A DNA stretch of 64,000 nt from Bradyrhizobium lablabi (GCF_018129385.1 NZ_JAFCLN010000003.1:525501-589500); one strand, 5' to 3'; positions 52,483 to 61,058 are shown, counted from the stretch's first letter. Notes: generated from the letters alone by a model not told the origin. Numbers and translations are program-made.

Positions 52483-53040
52483 TCAAGCCGATTTCGTCTG
52501 CAATATCAAAGACAAGCGCAGCGCCACCGCGGCCTGCCAGACCGGATAGAGCACCGAGGTCTGATCGAGCCCGAGCGCGCTGTCGAGCGCCAGCAGCGGC
52601 CCGAACACAGCCCCCGTCATCAGCATCGGCCACCAAGCCGCCGCCTTGCGCGGCCCCGCCGGCAGGAACGCGATCCCCAGCGCCATCACCGCTGACCCGA
52701 CCAGCCCGCCGGAAAGCCCGGCGAGGATGTTGCGCATCACCGAAACCGCGCCTTTGGCCTGCCCGTCGATGAACACGGCCGCGTTCACCGCGGCAACAAA
52801 CGCAATCATGGTGACGACCGCCGCCACCAGCGCCGCCCAGACCGGATTGGCGCTGCACCGGCGGACCACGAAAAACACCAGCACCGCGAAGGGCGCCGCG
52901 ACCAGCGCCAGCCGAAACATCCCCGGCGCGCCGGTAAGCTTGTCGACCAGGAGCGGCGTCAGCGGCGTGAGGATGCCGGAGACGAGGCCGCCGATGGCGA
53001 TCTTGAGGAGGCTGCTTCCGGAGGTGTCAGCGGTGAGCAT
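52483..53040 (-). CDS. polytopic membrane protein of unknown function
   Basis: About 185 residues from ATG 53040 (a GTG 15 bases earlier is possible). Around five or six hydrophobic segments: ISILTPLTPLL region, FRLALVAAPFAVLVFFVV, AALVAAVVTMIAFVAAVNAA, LSGGLVGSAVMALGIAFL and MLMTGAVFGPLLALDSAL. I do not recognise the family. It is convergent with the P450 gene and marks the end of the chromosome-like part; sequence composition changes just beyond its start. Confidence 0.65.
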   Translation of the reverse strand: MLTADTSGSSLLKIAIGGLVSGILTPLTPLLVDKLTGAPGMFRLALVAAPFAVLVFFVVRRCSANPVWAALVAAVVTMIAFVAAVNAAVFIDGQAKGAVSVMRNILAGLSGGLVGSAVMALGIAFLPAGPRKAAAWWPMLMTGAVFGPLLALDSALGLDQTSVLYPVWQAAVALRLSLILQTKSA

Positions 53041-53043
53041 GGC

Positions 53044-53345
53044 AGTCAACTGCACCTGACGAACGAAGCGCGTATCCGAGTCAATACTTGCGCTCTGGCG
53101 GATGATGCCGAAACCCTAAATCATCCCGCTGAGAAAGAGTACGAACGAAATGGAATTTTCGATGACTGAGCACTATTGCATCGCAATAAAATAGCGAGAC
53201 GGAAACGCATTGGCTAAAACCCGCAACTGCTCGAATACCAACTTGGAAAGGCGAGCAATCACATGTTCTGGGCCTTGGCACAGCGCCTCGTTACATGCCT
53301 ATACTCCAGCGAATCAAGCTCGCCGAGCCCGCCAAACACCGCCGC
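53044..53345. other. 302-base intergenic region at the left edge of the accessory block
   Basis: The stretch contains no convincing gene on either strand; it becomes visibly AT-richer from about 53085 (AAATCATCC, AAAGAG, ATTGCATCGCAATAAAATAG). TTGCATCGCAA near 53176-53186 is a short dyad. The promoter of the ABC-3C operon should lie here, but no clear -35/-10 pair stands out. Confidence 0.5.
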
Positions 53346-54350
53346 ATGACTCTAATACATCCAGAACGTCACATCCTGGTGATGCCCAGCGACGAGCTTG
53401 AAAAGTTCGCCCGCGAGTGGGCTCTCCTCAAAAAGGGTTACTTTGGTGTCGAGCGCTTTTCCGGCCCCGGCGACATGGGACGCGATGTCGTTGGGTACCT
53501 TACCAAGGCAAAGCATGAGGGCGACTGGCACAACTACCAGTGCAAGCAATACGGCAAAGCGGTTCCCCTTGGGTCAGGACTCGGCGAACTGGGAAAAATT
53601 CTTTACTTCGCGCACGAAGGCAAATTTACCGCTCCCACGAAATACTTTTTCGTCGCGCCAAAGGGTGTCGTGCGCCCCCTGCGTGAATATATTTCGAAGC
53701 CTAGCCAACTCAAAAAGGTGCTTATCGACACGTGGGATAACTACTGCGCAAAAACCATCACGAAGACAGCAGTTGTCGTTCTCACGCCTTCGCTGAAGAC
53801 GTTCATCGAAGCGTGGGACTTCTCCTGCGTCTCTGTCATTTCGGTCGACGATATGCTGGGCGATCCCGCTGGCAAAATTATTATGGCGAAACGGTTCAAG
53901 GAGAATCCCGAACCCGCTCCGAAGGGAGTTGTCCCGATCGATCTTGAAGACCGCGAAATGCCTTACGTTCGCCAACTATTGGACGCATACGGGGAACGGG
54001 ACTCGTGCGCCTACGCGGATCACCGCGAGGTGAAAGATCACGACGATCACGGCCCGCATCTTTCGATGCAACGCGAGCGGTTCTTCGATGCCGACGCTTT
54101 CACGCGTTTTTATCGCGACAACACGATGAGCGAGGAAATCGATTTACTTCGCGATGACATCTATCATGGTGTCACCGATACACACACCGCAAAGCACGAT
54201 GACTCACTTGCGCGAGCAAATGCGGTGATGTCCCAAGCCGCGAACATTCAGCCTTCTGGGGTGTTATCGAGACACGCACGCGTTCCAGTAAAACAAGGCA
54301 TCTGTCACCATTTCGCCAACGAAGGGAAACTTAAATGGCGAAAGAAGTAG
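53346..54350 (+). CDS. ABC-3C system effector: restriction-endonuclease-like N-terminus with ABC-3C C-terminal domain
   Basis: About 334 residues from ATG 53346; ATGs at 53295 and 53382 are alternatives and no ribosome-binding site is clear. The N-terminal half looks like an Mrr/REase-fold nuclease: FARE in a helix, then GPGDMGRDVVGY with D47 and NYQCKQYG with Q65-x-K67, i.e. the D...(E/Q)xK catalytic pattern. The C-terminal part (LLDAYGERDSCAYADHREVK, ERFFDADAFTRFYRDN) resembles the C-terminal domain shared by effectors of ABC-three-component systems. It overlaps the middle-component gene by 16 bases. Nuclease activity is inferred from motif positions. Confidence 0.72.
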   Translation: MTLIHPERHILVMPSDELEKFAREWALLKKGYFGVERFSGPGDMGRDVVGYLTKAKHEGDWHNYQCKQYGKAVPLGSGLGELGKILYFAHEGKFTAPTKYFFVAPKGVVRPLREYISKPSQLKKVLIDTWDNYCAKTITKTAVVVLTPSLKTFIEAWDFSCVSVISVDDMLGDPAGKIIMAKRFKENPEPAPKGVVPIDLEDREMPYVRQLLDAYGERDSCAYADHREVKDHDDHGPHLSMQRERFFDADAFTRFYRDNTMSEEIDLLRDDIYHGVTDTHTAKHDDSLARANAVMSQAANIQPSGVLSRHARVPVKQGICHHFANEGKLKWRKK

Positions 54351-54847
54351 CTATTGCCGAGCCATCCGAATCGGTTCCTCTTTTCAACAGCACCTTAGAA
54401 ACTGGCGTGCGCGCTGTCGTGGTTCTCGACGCGCTGCATCCTCGCGCCTTCGATCTCGCACATTTGACGTGGTTCGATCATCTCGTTGTTCACACGCGTG
54501 ACATCGGTGGGCCGCACAGCCTGCACCCGGACATTCCGCAGCGGACAGGAGAGTTGCTTGTTCGCCGCAGGCTTGTGGAGGACGGAATAAAGCTTATGCG
54601 GCGTCTGCACATGATCGAGGCAAACGTCGACAAGAGCGGAATTACCTATCGTGCGAGCGAAGATGCATCCGCGTTTGTGGAGGCGCTACGCACGGAGTAT
54701 TCGATTGAGTTGAAGGAATGCGCCGCCTGGCTCGCATCGTTCGTGGGGCGCACCTCTGACTCAGATCTTGCTGGATTGATCTCCGCCCGAATTGGCCGCT
54801 GGGCAGTAGAATTCCAAGGAGAAGCGGGCACCCCGAGCACCACATGA
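54335..54847 (+). CDS. ABC-3C system middle component (type 2-like)
   Basis: A 170-residue protein whose ATG lies inside the end of the effector gene. The pattern PLFNSTLETGVRAVVVLDAL, DLAHLTWFDHLVVHTRDIGG, SLHPDIPQRTGELLVRRRLV and EDGIKLMRRLHMIEA matches the middle component of ABC-3C systems, thought to bridge the ATPase and effector. It is probably a winged-helix-like fold. The stop overlaps the ATPase start by ATGA. No other role is apparent. Confidence 0.75.
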   Translation: MAKEVAIAEPSESVPLFNSTLETGVRAVVVLDALHPRAFDLAHLTWFDHLVVHTRDIGGPHSLHPDIPQRTGELLVRRRLVEDGIKLMRRLHMIEANVDKSGITYRASEDASAFVEALRTEYSIELKECAAWLASFVGRTSDSDLAGLISARIGRWAVEFQGEAGTPSTT

Positions 54848-56727
54848 CACAAGCACCACGCATAACTCTCTCGGGTCTCACTTTTACGGGCGAAGGACAG
54901 CAACCCGCTGGCGTGTCATTCGGCCCCGAGCTAAACGTGCTTTGGGGCGCATCGAACACAGGCAAATCGTTCACCGTCAAAACGGTCGATTTTATGCTCG
55001 GCGGTGGAAGCGCATTGCCGGATATCGCCGAACGCGATGGGTACAACCAAGCATGGCTTAACCTCACACTCCCGAAATCCGGCGACGTGACATTTATGCG
55101 CGCATTAGCCGGAGGTGCCTTTGAGCTGCTACCCGGCAGCGTGTTTGAAGCCGATCCCAAGCGGAAGGATCGTCGAAAGCTCTCGGGAAAGCATAACGCT
55201 GCCAAACCCGACAACATGTCCCAGTTTCTGCTGAACGAACTGGGCTTGTCTGCAAGGTCTATCGCACAAGATTCGTATGGCAAGAAGCGATCGCTCAGCT
55301 TTCGCGATCTCGTCCGATATTGCCTTATCGACGAGACCGCGATCCAAAGCGAGACTTCGCCCGTTGAATCCGGTCAAGTGATTGGCATCACCGAAGAGCA
55401 CAGTGTTTTGAAGCTGATGCTAACCGGTCAGGATGACAGCGCGGTCGTAACTGTGACCGACAGGAAGACGTTCAGGACCTCGACAACAGCCAAGATCGAA
55501 GTGATCGATGAGTTGCTGAAATCGGTGAATGACGAGTTGGAAGCCGACTTTCCCGACGCGGAAGGATTGGAAGAGCAAAGTGCGAAGCTGGAGCAATCCT
55601 GGGCAGAGGCACAGAACGAAGCTCAAGCGGCGCAAGAATCCATTCGTGAAAAACTTCAAGTGAAGAATAGATTGGCGCGCGAAATCTTCCAGGCGACGCA
55701 GCGGCAAGGTGAGATCCAGCTGAATTTCGGGCGCTTTGAGCAGCTTGAGGATGTTTACGCGTCCGACATTAAGCGACTAGAATCCATTGAAGAGGCTGGC
55801 TTCCTGTTGTCCCTGTCCGGGGATCAGCCGTGTCCCTTATGTGGCGCGTCACCTGACGATCAAGCCCATTCGCATGGAATGGACGACATTAAGCGGGCGC
55901 GCGCAGGTGCAAACGCAGAAATCTCCAAGATCAAAAAACAGCGATCCGAGCTGCAGTTCACCATTCAAAACATGAACAACGAAGGCTTGCAGCTAGGGAG
56001 GTCTCTCAAGGAGCTCGAAGACGAATTGCAGCTAATTGAGACTGACTTATCGCGGATGGCTCCAAGCGCCTCGGCAAGCAAGAAGCGGCTCGACGAAGTT
56101 CTAGAGGTGCGTGATCGCGTAAAGCGCGGCCTCGATCTTCTGCAGCAACGGGCATCACTAACCGAAAGGAAAGAGGCGCTTGCCAAAGCAAAGCCCTTAA
56201 CGAAAGCCGACAAGCCAATACTGGGCGCGCCCGGGACCGTGATGGACGATTTTGCGCAAACCGTTAGCAAGGTGCTTACGGAATGGCAGTTTCCTGGCCA
56301 GCGTCGCGTCTCGTTCGATGAGGGCGCCTACGATTTACGTATCGATGGCAAGCTTCGACGCGACAACGGCAAAGGTGTACGCGCAGTCACGCATTCCGCA
56401 TTCAAGGTTGCATTGCTTATGTTTTGCCGAGAGCGCAATCTTCCCCATCCTGGCTTCATTATCTTGGACACGCCGCTGCTCACCTATCGCGATCCGCTAA
56501 AGAACAAAAAGGACGGTGCATTAAGCGCCGATGAGCAAGCACTCCGAAACACATCACTGAAGGACTTCTTTTTCGAACATTTGGCCGAAGTAGCCAAAGT
56601 CGGCCAGATCATCGTCGTCGAAAATGTCGATCTGCCCACAAATCTTAGTTCGGTTGCGCGCGTCGAAACCTTCACAGGTGATCCGTCTACCGGACGGTTC
56701 GGGCTATTCCCGCAGCGGACGAACTAA
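54844..56727 (+). CDS. ABC-3C system ATPase (SMC-like, DUF3732-type)
   Basis: A 627-residue SMC/Rad50-like ABC ATPase. Walker A is GASNTGKS (35-42); a long coiled coil (about 190-470) contains a hook-like CPLCG at C330/C333, followed by HSH (342-344), that could bind zinc; Walker B is FIILDTPLL with D542, followed by TYRDP. The C-terminal part resembles DUF3732 ATPases of ABC-three-component conflict systems. It is the last gene of the overlapping three-gene operon. Such ATPases are thought to sense foreign nucleic acid or altered replication and trigger the effector. Confidence 0.85.
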   Translation: MTQAPRITLSGLTFTGEGQQPAGVSFGPELNVLWGASNTGKSFTVKTVDFMLGGGSALPDIAERDGYNQAWLNLTLPKSGDVTFMRALAGGAFELLPGSVFEADPKRKDRRKLSGKHNAAKPDNMSQFLLNELGLSARSIAQDSYGKKRSLSFRDLVRYCLIDETAIQSETSPVESGQVIGITEEHSVLKLMLTGQDDSAVVTVTDRKTFRTSTTAKIEVIDELLKSVNDELEADFPDAEGLEEQSAKLEQSWAEAQNEAQAAQESIREKLQVKNRLAREIFQATQRQGEIQLNFGRFEQLEDVYASDIKRLESIEEAGFLLSLSGDQPCPLCGASPDDQAHSHGMDDIKRARAGANAEISKIKKQRSELQFTIQNMNNEGLQLGRSLKELEDELQLIETDLSRMAPSASASKKRLDEVLEVRDRVKRGLDLLQQRASLTERKEALAKAKPLTKADKPILGAPGTVMDDFAQTVSKVLTEWQFPGQRRVSFDEGAYDLRIDGKLRRDNGKGVRAVTHSAFKVALLMFCRERNLPHPGFIILDTPLLTYRDPLKNKKDGALSADEQALRNTSLKDFFFEHLAEVAKVGQIIVVENVDLPTNLSSVARVETFTGDPSTGRFGLFPQRTN

Positions 56728-56814
56728 GCCCGCAGGGCGAATTCGAGCCGAAGGCATCATCCGCCATCATCTCATTTGTCGGCGGGCTATGCCTTCAACG
56801 AACCTCCCGCGATT

Positions 56815-57051
56815 CTACAGAAGTTCTGTGAACTCCTCCACGGTCAGGCCGGTCTGTCGAATGATCGAGCGCAGCGTGCCGGGTTTCAAGTCTCGCCCGG
56901 CATGAACAGGAACAGTCACTGTTCGCGTCGGGTCTCCGGGATAGACAAGAACGTGATGACTGCCGACAATCCGATTGACGACAAAACCCGTTCTCGTGAG
57001 TGCCTGGATAACGCGCTTACCGCTGACGGCAGGCAGCCGTCCACCGACCAT
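56815..57051 (-). CDS. hicA: HicA-type toxin (mRNA interferase)
   Basis: A 78-residue double-stranded-RNA-binding-fold toxin. It reads VSGKRVIQALTRTGFVVNRI, then the catalytic histidine region GSHHVLVYPGDPTRTVTVPV and HAGRDLKPGTLRSIIRQTGL. The conserved GSH histidine identifies HicA. It starts one base after the stop of hicB on the same strand, so the antitoxin gene is first, the reverse of the classical hicAB order but common. Confidence 0.93.
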   Translation of the reverse strand: MVGGRLPAVSGKRVIQALTRTGFVVNRIVGSHHVLVYPGDPTRTVTVPVHAGRDLKPGTLRSIIRQTGLTVEEFTELL

Positions 57052-57052
57052 G

Positions 57053-57283
57053 TCAGGCGGCTACCGTGACGTGGCGAATTTCGGGTTGAGCGTCGGACGG
57101 AGGCGCCATTCCTTGTTCGCGCCGATATTCGAGGATTGCGCGGATGGCCTCCTCGGCGTTGGCGAGCGCTTCCTGTTCGGTGTCGCCCTCGGTCACGACC
57201 TCGGGCAAGGCCGGGACAAGCACGGTAAAACCACCGCCTTCCTGCGGCTCAAGAATGACGGAATAGCTGTAGCTTGCCGCCAT
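57053..57283 (-). CDS. hicB: HicB-type antitoxin
   Basis: A 76-residue antitoxin from ATG 57283 with CAGGAGCCACATC before it. The partial RNase H-like fold is evident in YSVILEPQEGGGFTVLVPAL, PEVVTEGDTEQEALANAEEA and IRAILEYRREQG. It is of the short type, without a C-terminal DNA-binding ribbon-helix-helix. It precedes hicA and the two form one leftward operon at the right flank of the ABC-3C block. Confidence 0.92.
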   Translation of the reverse strand: MAASYSYSVILEPQEGGGFTVLVPALPEVVTEGDTEQEALANAEEAIRAILEYRREQGMAPPSDAQPEIRHVTVAA

Positions 57284-57401
57284 GATGTGGCTCCTGTTGC
57301 CCACGGCAATTGAACGGAAACAACGCCATTTACCGTATCAAATCAATTGCGCCGGTCAAATCAATGAGCGCCGGAGACGCGCCTTGATTCAGAAGGCGTA
57401 T

Positions 57402-57475
57402 TGGAGCGGGCGAAGGGAATCGAACCCTCGTATGCAGCTTGGGAAGCTGCCGTTCTACCATTGAACTACGCCCGC
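57402..57475 (-). tRNA. tRNA-Gly (anticodon CCC)
   Basis: On the minus strand the cloverleaf is complete: acceptor GCGGGCG pairs with CGCCCGC, D-arm GTTC...GAAC, anticodon stem GCAGC/GCTGC with loop TTCCCAA (anticodon CCC), T-arm with GGTTCGATTCC, discriminator T and encoded CCA. The anticodon reads GGG glycine codons. tRNA genes are common integration sites, and this one borders the accessory block, but no duplicated 3' end was found. Confidence 0.95.
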
Positions 57476-57495
57476 GTTCGCCTCTCCTGATTAGC

Positions 57496-57639
57496 CGAGA
57501 CGGTGCGATCCGCCAAGCGGGATCGCAAACGAAAGCCGTCCGGGGCGGGTTAAAATGCCATCACGGTTGATACAGCCGGCCGGTTGCGCCTTCCGGGCAC
57601 GGTGAACGTATCGCGCCTTTTGGCCTCCCTTTGCCCGAG
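57496..57639. repeat. long direct repeat, copy A
   Basis: A 144-base segment aligns with 62797-62939 in the same orientation with about 18 differences (including one single-base gap) by my hand count. The longest shared tracts are ATCACGGTTGATAC, GCCGGCCGGTTGCGCCTT and ACGGTGAACGTATCG. Copy A additionally has TGCGATC...GATCGCA near 57505-57527 as a hairpin. It ends 79 bases before the start of the gene at 57719. Confidence 0.85.
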
Positions 57640-57718
57640 GGTTCATTCCCCCGACTGCGCGGCCGGCAACAGTGGCTGAACCTTGCAGCACTCTCACGGC
57701 ACTACACAGGAGTTGGAC

Positions 57719-58417
57719 GTGATCATGCTGCGTACCGCGCTCATCCTGACCGGGCTCACGGCTTTCTCGTTGCAGGCGTTCGCCGGCGGGCCGGTCTACA
57801 CCTATCGCCACGAGCTGCCGCCCGCGATTGCCAGATTGCATAGCTGCATTGGGCCGCACCAGCGCACCTTGCGTGATCCCGAGCCATGGCATGTGGGGAA
57901 ACGGCGCATGTTCCGGGTTGGATGCCCGGAGAATGCGCCTGACATCAACCGCCTGCCGCATCGCGATGACACCGGTCATGTTCGCAAGCCGGACGATGAT
58001 CCCGATCACTTCCAGAGCATGGTCTACTATCTCGCCGACGACGCGCGCGGCCGTCATGCAAGGCGGCTCGTGCTGCCTTATCCGCGCGCCGACGGGACGA
58101 TGCTGATGACCGATGCTTTCGACGAGGAGCTCGACATCGGCTGGTCGTCGCGCGCAAACACCAGCCTTGCCAGCGGGCTCGCCTACCTCGATCTCACCGG
58201 CACCGCAATCCAGCCGCCGGGCGAGTTCATGGTCGCTACGCGGATCGTGCCGGTCGATCGGCCCGAGATCAAGAACGTCTTCGCCATGTGGCGCGTCAGG
58301 AAAGACAAGGCCGAGCTGATTTACTGGGCAGAGACCCGGGAGACGCTTCCGAAGGACGCACCGTCGCACCAATCGCCGCCCTATGAGATCGTGCTCGACA
58401 AGCGGCCGGGGAGGTAA
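57719..58417 (+). CDS. secreted protein of unknown function
   Basis: A 232-residue protein from GTG 57719, favoured because AGGAG lies 6 bases upstream; ATG 57725 is also possible. The signal peptide MLRTALILTGLTAFSLQAFAG is clear. The body has WHVGKRRMFRVGCPENAPDI with the sole paired Cys (with CIGPHQ upstream) and many Asp, Arg and His residues; no membrane span or known domain is recognised. It is the first gene after repeat copy A, and the similarly placed gene after copy B is unrelated in sequence. Confidence 0.7.
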   Translation: MIMLRTALILTGLTAFSLQAFAGGPVYTYRHELPPAIARLHSCIGPHQRTLRDPEPWHVGKRRMFRVGCPENAPDINRLPHRDDTGHVRKPDDDPDHFQSMVYYLADDARGRHARRLVLPYPRADGTMLMTDAFDEELDIGWSSRANTSLASGLAYLDLTGTAIQPPGEFMVATRIVPVDRPEIKNVFAMWRVRKDKAELIYWAETRETLPKDAPSHQSPPYEIVLDKRPGR

Positions 58418-58527
58418 AAGGCTTGTGCCGCCGGCGAGCGGCCCGGTCGCGCCGACCATTGATCGAGTGCATGGCAGGCAATCATCTCCGCAGGTTCCGT
58501 CACTCGTGCAAGCGCACCTCGGGCGCG

Positions 58528-59553
58528 TCACAGAATGATGGGCGGCGGTTTGCAGCCATCGACCAACGGGTGGATGACCCAGTCGTTCGCCGGGTCGTCC
58601 CGGTTACCGCCGTCTTCGGCGTCCTGCGCGCCCTTCAGCATTCCGCACCAGAACTCGCGGAAGCGCACCACATTGTCCACGGTGTCGAGCGTGAACTGTA
58701 GCTGAGTGTCTTCGTCGGTGTAGACGAAGCCTTTCCAGCCGTCCGCGGGCAAGTGGCCGATGACCTGGCAAGCCATGACAGGGTGGATCTCATTCCAACC
58801 CTCATGGCCCGAGTCATAAATCCAGCTGCCGGCGACCACGACGATGGCGCCTCCGTCGAGCGACCCGGGGTTCACTCCCACGTCGAGAGGCGTCCCCGAG
58901 CCGGGCTGGCCCTTCGACCCGAAGATCCCTTTCCCGAAGATCAGAAGCAGCCCCAGGATGATGGAGACGATCCAGAAGCCCGGGATGAGGAGCGCTGCCA
59001 ACAACGTCGCGACGATTCCGTAGAGCGCATTGAGCCGGTCGTGGATGCCGCTCCCCTCGAACTCGCAGTGCAGGAACTTGACGTACTTGCGATCCGGATA
59101 GTGCTTGTTGATGTTCAGTATCTCAGGGTTTTCAGCGACGAGGTGGCCCTGGGGTGCCTTCCAATACTCCTCCTCCGGCTCCGAGTCCGTGAGCGGCCCG
59201 GGCGCCAGCCAAAGGTTCATCGTGTAGTCGTCGTCGCCGTACTTCTCGCCCCAGGAAGGATCGGATTGGCCATGGCTCTTGACCGCCCCGATGATGGCGC
59301 AGTTTCTGTCGTCCGGCCCCAGGCAGATCAGTCGACCGTGCAGATACCACAGCAACACGGAAATCCAGACCGTCAGGAACGCCAGGACCGCGATAATGGC
59401 AACCGGACCTCCGGCGATCGTGATGATGGCGAACGCAGCGAAGCCGACCGACAGGGCGAACAAGACCAGTTGCGCGTAGCCGAGCAGGTGGGTGCCGAAG
59501 TCGAGAACGTAGTGCTCGGGCTCGATGCAGGTGGTGTATTTCTTGAAGGCCAT
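58528..59553 (-). CDS. polytopic membrane protein with periplasmic C-terminal domain, unknown
   Basis: A 341-residue protein from ATG 59553, 2 bases after the stop of the preceding gene. Two hydrophobic spans are near the N-terminus (LVLFALSVGFAAFAIITIAG, AIIAVLAFLTVWISVLLWYL), two more in the middle (GIVATLLAALLIPGFWIVSI, ILGLLLIFGKGIFG). The last 120 residues form a soluble domain with the striking stretch GSWIYDSGHEGWNEIHPVMA and several Cys. I do not recognise the family. It forms a two-gene operon with a CARDB-like protein. Confidence 0.72.
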   Translation of the reverse strand: MAFKKYTTCIEPEHYVLDFGTHLLGYAQLVLFALSVGFAAFAIITIAGGPVAIIAVLAFLTVWISVLLWYLHGRLICLGPDDRNCAIIGAVKSHGQSDPSWGEKYGDDDYTMNLWLAPGPLTDSEPEEEYWKAPQGHLVAENPEILNINKHYPDRKYVKFLHCEFEGSGIHDRLNALYGIVATLLAALLIPGFWIVSIILGLLLIFGKGIFGSKGQPGSGTPLDVGVNPGSLDGGAIVVVAGSWIYDSGHEGWNEIHPVMACQVIGHLPADGWKGFVYTDEDTQLQFTLDTVDNVVRFREFWCGMLKGAQDAEDGGNRDDPANDWVIHPLVDGCKPPPIIL

Positions 59554-59555
59554 GG

Positions 59556-60551
59556 TTATGCCTTGGTCACGTAAACGGTCACACCACCGGCGTAGACGCC
59601 GTTGTCCATGACCGCGTGGAGGTTGAAAGCCTTCTGGCCGGTGAACCCCGCCGGCGGCGTGATGGCGACGGTAACGTCCACTTCGTCGCCAGGGTGCAAC
59701 GTGACGGCGGGCGGGGTGAACGCGACGGTCCAATCCGGGGGCACGGGATGGTTGGCTCGGTTGTGGAGGGCTTGCACCTCCTTCCACTTCTGCACGTTAT
59801 CCTGGCGCCTGGTCGGGCGCGCGCCGCAATCGGCCAGCTCCGGCAAGGTGTAGGTGTCCGCTTCCATCCGATAGGAGCGCTGCTTCTCGTCCTGGTTGCG
59901 GAGCTGGAACGTGAACGTGGCCGGCGAAGTGGCGGCGACCACGTTTACATTGTTCTGCCCGACGTTGTTGTTCGGATTTGCGTCGTCCACCCACTGGAAC
60001 GCCACGACGATGCAGTAGTGGCCGGTGGGAGGGGTCGTCCAAAGTATGCGGGCGACGGCCGGATGCTGAGTGCCCCCCTTCACACCCAGGTTCACGACCC
60101 TCGAACCGATGGCGGTCGCGACGGTGGTCACACCGAAAGTCAGGAACGAAAAGTCGACGTTCAAGCCGACGATCGGCGCGTCGTAGGAGTTGTTCCGGAT
60201 GGTCGCCCGGATCTCGTACTCGGTATTGGGGAGCAGCTCGCCCTCGGAGACCTGGACGCCGTTCTTGAAAAGGGCGATGTCCGGGTTGTCCCACGTCACC
60301 GCAAGCCCAAGACTGAGAAGGTACTTCTGAGAGTAGATTACCGGGTCGGGCCGGTGGAACGACGGGTGGTCCACCGAGGCGCACCCCGTGTTCGTCGTGT
60401 TCGTTTCGGAGTGAGGAGGTTTGGGCCGGAAGAGCTTCCTCAAGAACTCGAGGATGAGCCGGACGATGTCGATGAGCGCGACTACCCAGTCGTAGGCGAT
60501 CCCCTTCAGGAGCTTGAGAAAGAGCTCAAGCAGGAATCGCAGCAGCTTCAC
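59556..60551 (-). CDS. membrane-associated protein with CARDB-like Ig domains, unknown function
   Basis: A 331-residue protein. An amphipathic, Leu/Lys-rich N-terminus (LLRFLLELFLKLLKGIAYDW, LIDIVRLILEFLRKLFRPK) probably lies along or in the membrane. A CARDB-type Ig domain follows (about residues 85-210): YEIRATIRNNSYDAPIVGLN, then HYCIVVAFQWVDDANPNNNV. A second Ig-like domain ends the protein (VTLHPGDEVDVTVAITPPAG). The latter is typical of surface or periplasmic binding modules. It is the first gene of the operon with the 58528 gene. I know no characterised homologue. Confidence 0.72.
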   Translation of the reverse strand: MKLLRFLLELFLKLLKGIAYDWVVALIDIVRLILEFLRKLFRPKPPHSETNTTNTGCASVDHPSFHRPDPVIYSQKYLLSLGLAVTWDNPDIALFKNGVQVSEGELLPNTEYEIRATIRNNSYDAPIVGLNVDFSFLTFGVTTVATAIGSRVVNLGVKGGTQHPAVARILWTTPPTGHYCIVVAFQWVDDANPNNNVGQNNVNVVAATSPATFTFQLRNQDEKQRSYRMEADTYTLPELADCGARPTRRQDNVQKWKEVQALHNRANHPVPPDWTVAFTPPAVTLHPGDEVDVTVAITPPAGFTGQKAFNLHAVMDNGVYAGGVTVYVTKA

Positions 60552-60659
60552 GGGTCTACCGGCTGGACCCCTCGTGACCGCACGAGGCGCCCGTATAGCG
60601 AAAGGAGAAACCGAGCGATGAAAGAGCTTCCCTGCATGTAGAACACCGGTCGTTGCGGA

Positions 60660-60908
60660 TCAGGTGTTAGACCGAACCTTGTGCGGAAAGACGAGAGACT
60701 GGAGAAAGCTCAAGACACACCAGACCGCCAGGAATGCGAGACATTCGAGCGTGAAGCTTTTGAACTTGAAGAAAAACTCCGCAATCGCGAACGCGATCAG
60801 GAACGGCACCGCCTCTTGCTTCGCGGCGACACGGACGCCCAGGTCCTTGATAAGTGAGAACACGAGCTCGCCCCTCAGTTGAAACAACTTGAGCTCAGCA
60901 CGTACCAT
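60660..60908 (-). CDS. small membrane protein of unknown function
   Basis: An 82-residue protein from ATG 60908 (the frame is open further upstream, over a repeat). Two hydrophobic stretches (FLIAFAIAEFFFKF, LECLAFLAVWCVLSFLQSLV) suggest a double-spanning membrane protein with a basic C-terminus. The composition is AT-richer than its surroundings. No ribosome-binding site stands out and the family is not recognised. Confidence 0.45.
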   Translation of the reverse strand: MVRAELKLFQLRGELVFSLIKDLGVRVAAKQEAVPFLIAFAIAEFFFKFKSFTLECLAFLAVWCVLSFLQSLVFPHKVRSNT

Positions 60909-61058
60909 CCTACACCAGCTAAACGGGAAAGCAAGACGGTGATATCGTGGGATCGCTGGAATAAGTGTGGTGCAGATATCGGGGTATGCTGTGGCCAGCA
61001 GCGAAACCAGAGCTGGATGACTTTTCTTCGAATAGTCATCCCCTCTATCTTTTTGTTT

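Noticed and set aside
53081..53281. Leftward 66-codon open frame in the gap before the ABC-3C operon
   Set aside because: No ribosome-binding site, odd composition and no recognisable feature; it lies where the promoter of the ABC-3C operon is expected.
57402..57475. Use of tRNA-Gly as attachment site of an integrated island
   Set aside because: No duplicated tRNA 3' end was found near 53.0-53.3 kb or elsewhere in the window, and no integrase gene is present.
57505..57529. Hairpin in repeat copy A as the terminator of the tRNA gene
   Set aside because: The tRNA is transcribed leftwards, so this hairpin lies upstream of it.
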